The notes beneath the pieces are model-generated. The model did no database searches. It was not told the DNA's origin and saw nothing but the letters and a program-made list of their open reading frames with translations. DNA of 64,000 nucleotides from Ligula intestinalis (Eukaryota; Platyhelminthes; Cestoda; Diphyllobothriidea; Diphyllobothriidae): assembly GCA_036362985.1 (NCBI GenBank), contig JAYGXS010000001.1:52323975-52387974 (forward strand). The letters run 5' to 3'. Below, in pieces: positions 13,241 through 21,640 of the stretch; position 1 is the first letter of the stretch; every line of letters starts with the position of its first letter. A program made the position numbers and the translations under genes.

Positions 13241-13551
13241 AGATTTGACTATCGGAGCGCACATCCAGCCGCGAGGCAAGCTAGGTCCGAAGTTGTTAGA
13301 ATATTTGCCGGACCAATTGCTAGCAACCTTTGGAGACTTTTCTAAGGCGTCGAACTTAGCCAAATGTCTTTGTTGGTTAGCTCTGACCGCATAACAGGTG
13401 ATGATTGTCCACGCGAGATGACCTCAGACAGCACGCATGCACACGAGTGTATGCAAGGCAAAAGGCCCGAGGTTCAACTGGTCGCGTGACTTTATCCCAA
13501 TGCGGCCAACCAGGCCCCAAGAGAACGTGCAGACAATCTCTTATAAGCCAC

Positions 13552-14045
13552 TGTAGTGGCCCTAGCAGCCACTTGGAACCCAAGATCTGACGGGCAGTAC
13601 CTTTGCCCTGCGCGCTAATACTGCCTGCGGTCAGGTGCCAAGTCTCGGCACCCCCTGTCCGTTCTCGCTCAATGGTCTGAGGCACTTACGAACACACCCA
13701 GTCTCGCCTTGCCAGCCTTGCGCCAAGGCAACCAATCACAGGCCGACCTTGCCATTGAACGCGCTCCGTCTCTGTCCTCTGGCGTGATGCCCACGAGGAC
13801 TGCGGTGAGAGGGCACTTGGAATTCCGGCCTCACTGGTCGCGGTGGCCGGCGACGCCACCCTGTCCTACGGGCCTCGCGGTCGTACGCCCTGCAAGACCT
13901 ACTGGCAATCTTCCCCTTATCCCTTCTATAAACAATACACTGTTCCGTCTACTCTACCTTCCCAAGACTTCGCCTGTCTCCAAAGGAACCAGGGTCTCGA
14001 AGATTGTAGATGTTAGGGCTAACCGTCATAGCCTCAGCTTCCATA
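13552..14045 (+). mobile_element. 5' LTR of a Ty3/Gypsy-like element
   Basis: 494 bp from TGTAGTGGCC to TTCCATA. A near-identical copy of its first 365 bp lies at 50998-51364. It contains the family's conserved U5 block (rest of family: CTTCCCAAGACTTC then GGAACCAGGGTCTCGAAGAT) and a terminal stem GGCTA/TAGCC. Two bases after its end is TAGTGACCCC (14048-14057), which matches a tRNA-Trp-type primer-binding site with one change, so this copy is a 5' LTR still joined to internal sequence. The upstream flank is CCAC; no partner LTR was found downstream. Confidence 0.8.
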
Positions 14046-14310
14046 ACTAGTGACCCCCCTGACAGAGAGCGTTGAAACAGCGGACGCGTGGTGATGCCAG
14101 TCCGCTACCAATACCGGGCTTGCCCCGAGGTGGGACAAAGAGCGCGCTGGAGACGAACCAGCGAGGCAAAATCCCCCCGAGACAGCTGCTCCAGGTTTTG
14201 TACGCAATAAACCCTCCTCCCCTCGGTGGATTCAAAAGGTACGCCCTTCCAATTGCGTTCTTCTTTGGGGATTTCAACAGGGCTTAATTCGACGGTGACA
14301 TACAGCAGAT
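14046..14310 (+). mobile_element. Leader/internal sequence following the 5' LTR
   Basis: Starts with the primer-binding-site-like TAGTGACCCC. The rest does not resemble the internal region of the 27.86-29.79 kb element, and no protein is recognised in it. A small open frame at 14072-14287 has no known domain. The point where this sequence gives way to the old LINE is not clear. Confidence 0.4.
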
Positions 14311-14819
14311 GTCATCGTTATAACACTAGCAATGCCTGAACTTGTATAACAGAAGTAATGTCTAGCGGCAGTCACCACATTGAGGTCTGTCCAGACAGGT
14401 TGAGGCCAACCTACTAATGAGGGTAGTCTAGTAACGCGGGCGTCTCATTGGACGGATTGAGGTCATGATGGGAAGGCCAGGTGCGTCTGGCCCCAAAGGC
14501 ACGACTTCAGCGGCAGTGGGTCGCGATGAGTCAGCATTTGACGGACATTCACGTGGGGCTGATAATGGGTTCCAAGAAGGGCTAGCGGTGACTACATGTT
14601 CGACCTCCACCCTAGCTAAGAAGGAAAAATGGCTAACCACGATTTTGCACGATTTTAAAGGAGGCGGGGATACGAATGTGCTCCTTAGCCTGGTCTGATC
14701 GAAGCAATCCCTTGCCGGAGAATGGACTAGTTCGGTTAGACCACACTTATCTTCAAACAATCGATGGTTAGCCGCTCTGAACTTGGACCTCAACGTCAAG
14801 TTTACTGACCAGAACCGCC

Positions 14820-16555
14820 TGGGAATTACAGCCTACGCGTCTTCGTCGCGTTCCCATCCGCCTCACGGCGGCCAAAGTCTGCTGCACCAATCACCCTACG
14901 TTGGATCAATCTTTTCTCTTCTAAATCTATATCTTTGCTGACGGACCAACCCCTCCCGACCACTCCTCCTTGCCGCCGGGATTGAGGCCAGCCCTGGGCC
15001 TTTTTGGTATTGCTTGCCCTGTCAAGTCCGCCTGGGCCGCCGCGATTGTCCTGTACGTTGCGGCTCCTGCAATAATTGGTGTCATCTTCGCTTCAGTGGC
15101 CTCGTCAACTCTGTCAGTTGGTCACTCGCTTTCACTTGCCCCAGTTCTCACGTGCCTCTACCTGCTCCTACGCCTCCTGCCCTTCCTGTCTTCCGCACAA
15201 ATGCTCAAGTCTCTGACCTCGCCACGCCACCTGGTCTTAAACTTCTGCATGCAAACAGCCTACTCGGCAAGCTTGACCAGCTCCTCGCCTTCATGCGTTC
15301 GCACAGCATAGTTGTAGCGGTTATCCAAGAGACACAGTGGACTAACTCCGCCAAGGTCCCTTCCTGTGCCGACTACATGATCGTCTGTCGTTACCGCGGT
15401 TGCAACAAAAGTGAAGGTGTAGCGGTGCTGCAGCCCACCTCCAAACGCGAGATGCCACAGACGGGGTCTTGCGGGACAATTTTGGCCGCACAGTCGCTCG
15501 ACCCAGCGCGATGGCCGATGTCTGCATGCAAGGCGTGACCTTTAGCCTCGGACGCCTGTGGCACACGCACGCACCCAAAAATGGTCAGGCCAATCAGAAT
15601 CCTGAAGGTGGCTCACTGAATACTCGCTTTGGGCCCCTCTAACTATTCCCGCACTTCGGATCACGCCACTCCAACGGAAAAAACATGCTCTTCGTAGTCA
15701 ATCTTCTTCCTCCTTATTCTCCGTTCCTTTGTGTACACAGTATACTATTTCTTATATTCTGGCCTTCACTTACCTCTCCTCTACTACGTAACCATGGTCG
15801 GAAGATCGCAGTTGCCTGAGTAAAACTCACTTAAACCCTGCGATAGAGGTTTGACGTCTCGATATTAGCTCGGCGCCGATAACCTTCATGAACGTCTACA
15901 TCCCCCATCTTCCAGTTGTCCTCCTGGTTTAACCGCTTCCATCGCTCCCTACCTGTTTTCTGGGCACAGTCTCATGTTAGATGACTTCAATGCCTACCAC
16001 GAATTGTGGTGCTCTAACTTGGCAGCCGATTCTCAGGAAGAAGCCCCAGCTGATGAATTAGAAAACGCTTCCTTCCCTGTCGTAACCTAAGACGGCTAAA
16101 CACGGCTCCCGCTCAACGGGGCCCCGAGCTCGCCCAATGTTTCTCTCGCCAATCTTAGTCTAGTAACACGGAACTCAGTATAGGGCACGATCACCTCTCT
16201 ATAGTGCTCGAACTTGCCACCGTCGCCGACCGTATCAAGGCTCCTAAGAAGCACTTCATCAACTTCAAGCAATCCGATTGGGCAGCGCTTACCGCCGAAT
16301 ACGAAGTTAAGATCGAAGTTAAGACCGCCTCCCAACTGAATTCACACAGTGGAGCGAACCATTTGTCAACTGTTTTTTGACAGCAGCAAGTCATCACCTT
16401 CCGAATGTCCTCATTCCCCTAATTCATCCCAACAGTCCGCCTAAAGCCTCCCGCCTGGAACGCGAGAGAGGTAATATATGAGCAAGTGATGCCAATGACC
16501 CGCGCATCAGCCAACTGGATGGCTTGATCACCAAGAGCATTAACCATGGCAAACA
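14820..16555 (+). mobile_element. Old LINE (copy 1), 5' part, inactive
   Basis: 5' half of an APE-type non-LTR retrotransposon, homologous to the younger LINE at 16.6-20.1 kb. The frame starting with LLLAAGIEASPGP (2A-like, NPGP changed to SPGP) passes through a PHD-like finger (CGSCNNWCHLRFSGL) and the endonuclease start (KLDQLLAFMRSHSIVVAVIQETQW). A solo LTR interrupts the endonuclease at 15418-15845. The endonuclease resumes as MNVYIPHLPVV after about 15878, continues with several frame changes through the linker (KAPKKHFINFKQSDWAAL) and reaches QLDGLITKSINHGKH at 16555. There the younger LINE cuts it. The other half is at 20101-21640. The exact 5' end is uncertain; homology to the younger copy begins near 14825. 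Confidence 0.85.
15418..15845 (+). mobile_element. Solo LTR inserted in old LINE endonuclease
   Basis: 428 bp from TGTAGCGGTG to CTGCGATA, in the same orientation as the LINE. The flanks are AAGG and GAGG. The uninterrupted younger LINE has GGAGGCTTGG at this place, so GAGG is the likely 4-bp duplication with one later change. It contains the LTR family poly(A)-signal region (GTGTACACAGTATAC, where AATAAA has decayed) and the U5 block CATGGTCGGAAGATCGCAG. The first part resembles 62362-62550. Confidence 0.85.
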
Positions 16556-16600
16556 TGGCAAACATGGTTGATGATCTTGGTGATCAAGCCGTCCAGTTGG
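16511..16600. repeat. 38-bp inverted repeat at the LINE 5' junction
   Basis: Left arm 16511-16548 and right arm 16563-16600 are reverse complements with 3 mismatches in 38 positions, separated by 14 bases. The left arm is old-LINE coding sequence (QLDGLITKSIN). The right arm is an inverted copy of it placed immediately before the younger LINE. CATGGCAAACA occurs at 16545-16555, 16554-16564 and 16602-16612 around the arms. Confidence 0.95.
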
Positions 16601-16706
16601 TCATGGCAAACAGGGAACCACAGCAGACGCTTCTTCAACCGCGTTCCCACCCGCCCTCCCGGCTGCCAAGGTCTGCTACACCCATCTCCCTTCGTTGGAT
16701 CAACCC

Positions 16707-17635
16707 ATGTTTTTGATGACGGAGCAGCCCCTCCCGGCCACGCTGCTTCGACTTCTCCTCCTTGCCGCCGGTATTGAGGCCAACCCTGGACCTCTCTGTT
16801 ACTGCTCGTTCTGCTGAGTCCGCCTGGGCCGCCGCGACTGGTCTGTACGTTGCGGCTCCTGCAATGGTTGGTGCCATCTCCGTTGCAGTGGCCTCACCAA
16901 AGCTGCGGATTGGTCGCCCGCCTTCGCGTTTCCCAGCTGTCCCGTGCCCTCTCAGGTCTCCACGCCTCCAGCCCGCCCGGTCCTGAACCCAAAGCCTCTG
17001 GTCCCCGACCTTGCCTCACCGCCTGGTCTAAAGATCCTCCAGTTAAACGCCAATGACCTACTTACCAAGCTTGACCAGCTCCTGGCCTTCATACGTTCGC
17101 ACAGCATAGCTGTGGCGGCTATCCAAGAGACAAAGTGGTCTAACTCCACTAAGGTCCCGTCTTGTGCCGACTACACGATCGTCCGTCGTGATCACAGCCG
17201 CAACAAAGGTGGAGGCTTGGCCTTCCTGGTGGACAAATCCATTGCCCATCACCAGCTTCTTCTGCTTGGTGCCGATCCCACAAAAATACTAGTGATTTCC
17301 CTTAATATTGGCCCAGTGCCGCTAACCGTCATGAACGTGTACATCCCTCTAACGTCCAGTTGTCCTCCAGGTTTCACCGCCTTTATCGCTCCCTACTTAC
17401 CTTCTGGTGACAGTTTGGCAGTAGGTGACTTCAACGCCCACCACGACCTGTGGTGCTCCAATTTGACAGCCGATTCCCGGGGAAAAGTCCTGGCGGATGA
17501 ACTAGAGCAAGCTCCCTTTGCGGTCCTCAACGAGGACAGCCCAAAGCGGCTCCTACCCAACGGTGCCCCCAGCTCTCCCTTTCCAGTCTCAGTCTGGTAG
17601 CCTCCACCACCTGGAGCACGGATATCAGCCTAGGG
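16707..17635 (+). pseudogene. LINE N-terminal half: 2A-like, PHD-like finger, APE endonuclease
   Basis: The endonuclease nicks target DNA to prime reverse transcription. The start is ATG at 16707, the first Met in the frame, giving MFLMTEQPLPATLLRLLLL and then AAGIEANPGP (2A-like, residues 20-29). Next comes a C4HC finger of PHD type (CYCSFC, then CGSCNGWCHLRC). A TGA at 16815-16817 interrupts the finger; the old copy has CAA there, so this is a point mutation. After the TGA the frame is open to 17598. Endonuclease motifs: LKILQLNANDLL, AAIQETKW (catalytic Glu) and AVGDFNAHHDLWCSNL. The last motif, SDHVP, is at 17636-17650 in the frame of the reverse transcriptase, so one frameshift lies between about 17570 and 17635. 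Confidence 0.9.
16752..16793 (+). other. 2A-like (ribosome-skipping) peptide coding site
   Basis: Encodes LLLLAAGIEANPGP directly after a hydrophobic N-terminus. Canonical 2A sequences have D(V/I)ExNPGP; here the Asp is Gly. In other APE-type LINEs a 2A peptide near the N-terminus can cause ribosome skipping between the last Gly and Pro, or act as a targeting signal. The old LINE has the same peptide with NPGP changed to SPGP at the equivalent site. Confidence 0.7.
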
Positions 17636-17653
17636 AGCGATCACGTCCCTAAA

Positions 17654-19987
17654 GTGCTTGAATTGGCCACCTCTGCCGACCGTATCAAGGCTCCAAACAG
17701 GCATTTTATCAACTTCAAAAGAGCTGACTGGGCAGCGTTTACCGCGGAATGCGAAGCGGGAACCGATCAGCTACCGCCCCCCACCTGTGTCCACAAGGTG
17801 GAGCGGGCCGTTCGTCACCTGCTTCTGGCAGCAGCAAGCCACAATATACCGAATGGTCGCATCCCCATACTCCGCCCAAACTACTCAAGCGAAGCCTCCC
17901 GACTGGAACGAGAGCGAGATGAGATCCGAGCGCGAGACGCAACTGACCCGCGTGTTGGCAAATTCAACGGCTTGATAAACAAGACCGTCAATGAAGACAA
18001 ACGGGAATGTTGGCGTGAAAATGTTGCAGCTTTTAATTTCCGTGGCAACGCAGCTGCCACTTGGAAACTTCTACGCAATTTGACCAAGCCCCGGACTGAC
18101 ACACCCAACCAGTCTATTAGCTTCGGGGACGGCAAGTTCATCTCCAACAACGGTACGATCGCCGCAAAGATGAACAAGCTGTTCTCGCCCCACTCGGCTA
18201 CCAGTCCAAAAAGCCATCGCCCCAGCCTTCGCCTCCTCCATAATACCCCGCCTCCGGACAGTTCCTTCTCGGCTGATGCTATCCTCACCGCCGTCAGGAA
18301 AACGGAATTCGCGAAAGCCTTAGGACCGGATGGTCTGGCTCCTATCCATTTGCGCTATATCGGCCCCAAGGTGGCTGCCTACCTGGCAGCCATTTTCAAT
18401 CTTTCACTGGCCAGTTTAATCATCTTCGATTGCTGGCGCCAGTCCACCATCATTCCCCTGGTCAAAGCTGGCAAGGACCCCAGTCAAACGACGTCCTATC
18501 GCCCAATCGCCCTCCTCAGTCCACTTGCGAAAATTTTGGAACGACTTCTATCCAACCACCAACATGGTTTCAAGTCGAGTCGTGGCACAAAAACGGCTCT
18601 TTTCGAGCTCAGCGACGCCATCCTTGAGGGCTTCAATCAGCAGAAGCCCGCTTCGCGGACCGTGGCTGTCTCAATTGACCTGTTGCGAGTCTTTGACTGC
18701 GTCCGCCACGATCAGCTCCTGCAGGACTTGGTCTCCCTAAACGTCCCGACTGGCCTTGTCCGATGGTTGGCGGCTTACATCCGTGGCCGCCACGATCGTG
18801 TCCTTTTCCGCGGCCCTCTCTCCAAGCCCCGTAAGCAGACCTGCAGTGTTCCTCAAGGCTCTGTGCTCAGCCCGACGCTGTTCAACATTTGCATGCGGGA
18901 ACTCCCACTCCCTCCGGCACCCGCCAAAGTGGTATCATACGCGGATGATATCACCATCTTCTGCCAGCACCATAACATTGATCAGGCTGCACAGGTCCTC
19001 TCGGAATTCATGCCTAACATTGTGGACTACCTCACTCAGTGCGGGATGTCGATCTCCGCTGCCAAGTCGTCCGTCATTGTTTTCACGCTGGATATGAAGG
19101 AGTTCAATCGCCACCCGGATATCATCGTCGACGGTGAGGTTTTACCGCTGGTCCAAAAGCCCATGCTCCTCGGCATCCGTTTAGATCCGCTCTTCGCGTT
19201 CGCAGACCATGCGAGGAATGTCGCAAGCAAAGTAAGCAGATGCACCAAGGTCCTCAAGGCTCTCACGGGCACTTCCTGGGGCTGCGCGCAAGAGTTGCTG
19301 ACAACCACATTCAATGCAATGGCCAAGCCGCATCTCACCTATGCGGCATCAATCTGGTCTCCCCCAATCAGCTCCTCCAGCCTCCGCCGCCTTCAGTCAG
19401 CACATAATGGTGCCCTCCGCACGATCACGGTCTGCTATAAAATGTCGCCCATCGATCACCTTCATGTGGAGGTTTCTGTCCTGCCGGTCGCCGCACACAA
19501 CAAACTCCTCGGCCAGCAGTTCTGGTGGACCTGTTCAAAACCTGGCCATCCGAACCACCATCGTTGCAACGCTCCCGAGTCTAGCCGTAACGTTCGGACG
19601 TCTATCCGAGGTCCCCACAAGGCAGCTGTCGCCTCATCTCTCTCAGACCTACCCGTTGATGGCTTCGCCATCAGGACAGGCTACCAGCGCCTCCACCAGA
19701 GAGCAGTTGTGGACGCAATATCCAGCTACCATTCCCCGTTTCTCCTGGGTGGCTATCCACCTCCGATTGCCACCTCGGAACGTCATCTCCCACGGGTGAC
19801 TCGTTGTACCCTGGCGCAGCTTCGCAGTGGCTTCTGCATGCTCCTTAGCCAGTACCAACACCGGCTAGACCCTTCTATACCCGACTGCTGTTCCGACTGC
19901 GGAGTCTCGCCGCATGACTGCCGTCACCTCTTCGTCTGCAGTTCCCGGCCAGGCACCCAACTCGCCCCCGAGGCCCTTTGGCTCTAG
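17654..19987 (+). CDS. LINE reverse transcriptase (intact 777-codon frame)
   Basis: RNA-dependent DNA polymerase that copies LINE RNA at the nicked target. The listed start is the first ATG after the frameshift; natively the frame continues from the endonuclease (SDHVP lies just upstream, in frame). The linker (residues 1-220) is basic. RT motifs: SYRPIALLSPLAKILERLL (281-299), HQHGF (302-306), motif A SIDLLRVFD (340-348; both Asp kept, usual SKAF altered), motif B PQGSVLSPTLF (400-410) and motif C YADD (429-432). The distance between ILERLL and HQHGF is shorter than usual, suggesting a small deletion of roughly 10-20 residues. The thumb and C-terminal domain run from about 440. A knuckle C746-x2-C749-x8-H758-x3-C762 ends the protein. 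The stop TAG at 19985 comes earlier than in the older copy, which reads on about 20 codons further. Confidence 0.95.
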   Translation: MLELATSADRIKAPNRHFINFKRADWAAFTAECEAGTDQLPPPTCVHKVERAVRHLLLAAASHNIPNGRIPILRPNYSSEASRLERERDEIRARDATDPRVGKFNGLINKTVNEDKRECWRENVAAFNFRGNAAATWKLLRNLTKPRTDTPNQSISFGDGKFISNNGTIAAKMNKLFSPHSATSPKSHRPSLRLLHNTPPPDSSFSADAILTAVRKTEFAKALGPDGLAPIHLRYIGPKVAAYLAAIFNLSLASLIIFDCWRQSTIIPLVKAGKDPSQTTSYRPIALLSPLAKILERLLSNHQHGFKSSRGTKTALFELSDAILEGFNQQKPASRTVAVSIDLLRVFDCVRHDQLLQDLVSLNVPTGLVRWLAAYIRGRHDRVLFRGPLSKPRKQTCSVPQGSVLSPTLFNICMRELPLPPAPAKVVSYADDITIFCQHHNIDQAAQVLSEFMPNIVDYLTQCGMSISAAKSSVIVFTLDMKEFNRHPDIIVDGEVLPLVQKPMLLGIRLDPLFAFADHARNVASKVSRCTKVLKALTGTSWGCAQELLTTTFNAMAKPHLTYAASIWSPPISSSSLRRLQSAHNGALRTITVCYKMSPIDHLHVEVSVLPVAAHNKLLGQQFWWTCSKPGHPNHHRCNAPESSRNVRTSIRGPHKAAVASSLSDLPVDGFAIRTGYQRLHQRAVVDAISSYHSPFLLGGYPPPIATSERHLPRVTRCTLAQLRSGFCMLLSQYQHRLDPSIPDCCSDCGVSPHDCRHLFVCSSRPGTQLAPEALWL

Positions 19988-20070
19988 CCGGCCAAGGTCG
20001 CGGCTTTTCTCCGCCTCCCAACTGCACCCAGTTTGGACTCCGGCGGGAACCCCTGATCCAACATGGGCTA

Positions 20071-20100
20071 CCAACCAACCAACCAACCAACCAACCAACC
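20071..20100 (+). repeat. (CCAA)n LINE 3' tail
   Basis: Seven and a half CCAA units directly after the last LINE-like sequence (AACATGGGCTA) and directly before the 3' target duplication. The older copy lacks the tract at the matching site. Short tandem tails of this kind are usual at the 3' ends of non-LTR elements that do not use poly(A). Confidence 0.9.
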
Positions 20101-21640
20101 ATGGCAAACACCAATGATGGCGTGAACAATTTGCAGAATGCAATTGCTATGGCAACTCAGTTGCCACTTGGAAACTTCTTCGCAATCTGACCAAGCCCCG
20201 GGCTGACACATCTAACTAGTCTGTCAGCTGCGGGGACGGCAACTTCATTTTTAACAACGATAAGATTGCCGTAAAGATGAACAAATTGTTCTCGAACCAC
20301 TTGGTGTCCAGTCCCAAAAGCCAGCGCTCCCATCTTCACCTCCTCCATGAAACCCCGGGCATTTCCTTCTCTGTTAAGGCGCTCTTTCTTAGCCCCGCAA
20401 ACAGAACTGCGGCATTCCTCAAGGGCCTGTGCTAAGTCCGACGCCTTTTAAGATTTACATGCGAGAGCTCCCACTTCCTCGGGCACCTGAGAAAGTTGTA
20501 TCATATGCCGAGGTTGTTACCTTCTACTGCCAGTACCATCGTATTAATTAAGCTGCACGGCTCCTCTCGGAGTTCATGCCTGACGCTGTAAACATCGTCA
20601 CTCAGCGCAGGCTGACGATCTCAGCAGCCAAAACATTCGTCACTGCTTTCATGCTGGACCCAAAGGAGTTCAATCGTCACCCGCTTATCATCGTTAACGG
20701 TCCGTCTTTACCGTTCGTGCGTGCGTCCAAGTCCCTTGACTTCCGTTTCGATCCGTTATTCACGATCACGGCCCATGCCAGGGAAGCCGCACGCAACGCG
20801 AGTCGCTGCATCAAGGTCCTCAAGGCTTTAGTGAGTACATCCTGGGACTGCGCGAAAGAGACTTTGACGACCACATTCAAAGTGCTGGCCAAGCCACATC
20901 TCACTTATGCCGCATCAATCTGGTCTCCTAGGATCATATATTCCAGCCTCCGCCGCCTTCAGTCAACAAAGAACGCCACCCTCCGCTCAATCGTGGATTG
21001 GTACAAAATGGCATCTTTCAGTAATCTTCATGAGGAGGCCGCTGTCCTGCCGGTTGCCCATCACAGCGCACTCTTAGGCCAGCAGTTTTGGTGGACCTGT
21101 TCGCCACTCGGTCATCCTAATCATCACCGTTGCCTCGGCTCCTGAACCCCACCGCCGCGTTCGTCAGTCTAGTAGAGTTCTTCACAAGGAAGCTGTCACC
21201 TCATGTGCCTCAGATCTACCGTTGATGGCTCTACCATCGTCGAAGGCTTCCAGTGTCTTCATCAGAGAGCCGTTGTCGGCGCAAAAATCAGCTACCAGCC
21301 CACGGTCCTTTTAGGCGGCCGTCTACCTCCAATTGTGGCCTCGGAACGAGAACTCTCGAGGGTCGCTCGCTGAGCCTTAGCTTAACTACGCGGCAGCTAC
21401 CCCATGCTCCTTTGCCGGTAACAACACCGGCTCAATCCGTCCACATCGGACAGCTGTCCTGATTGCAGCGTCTCTCCCCACGACGGTCAGCATCTTTTCA
21501 TTTGCAGTTCCCAGCCAAGCATCCGTCTTACCCCCGTGGACCTTTGGCTCAAGCCGGTTGAGGTCGAGGCTTTGCTCCGTCTTCAAACTACAACTAATTT
21601 GGATTCCGGTGGAGACTTTTGATCTAACAAGGGCTACGAC
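20101..21640 (+). mobile_element. Old LINE (copy 1), 3' part, inactive
   Basis: Continues the old LINE at the codon after the break at 16555. First comes the linker (NLTKPRADTSN), then an internal deletion that removes most of the fingers and palm: LLHETPG is followed by the equivalent of RKQNCGIPQGPVLSPTPF. Motif C reads SYAEVVTFY instead of SYADDITIF, so the catalytic Asp pair is lost. The longest open stretch is 20576-21145, ending in LGQQFWWTCSPLGHPNHHRC. The C-terminal knuckle region continues with stops to about 21640. Divergence from the younger copy is roughly 25% by eye. Confidence 0.88.

Larger units (their letters stand above)
16602..20110 (+). mobile_element. Younger LINE (copy 2), APE-type, Jockey/I-like, nearly complete
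   Basis: About 3.5 kb non-LTR retrotransposon. In order it has: a 5' leader from about 16613, a frame with 2A-like peptide, a PHD-like finger, an APE endonuclease, a reverse transcriptase, a C-terminal CCHC-type knuckle and a (CCAA)n 3' tail at 20071-20100. It is flanked by CATGGCAAACA (16602-16612 and 20100-20110). Deleting everything between these repeats rejoins the old LINE exactly in register. Only two lesions break the coding sequence: one TGA and one frameshift. No separate ORF1 was recognised. Clade is inferred from the motif set, not from a tree. Confidence 0.93.

Noticed and set aside
14428..14799. 123-codon minus-strand frame and opposite 77-codon frame upstream of the old LINE
   Set aside because: Mirror-open frames; no recognised ORF1 features. 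Left unannotated.
18881..20143. Minus-strand frames opposite the LINE RT
   Set aside because: Shadows of the coding strand.
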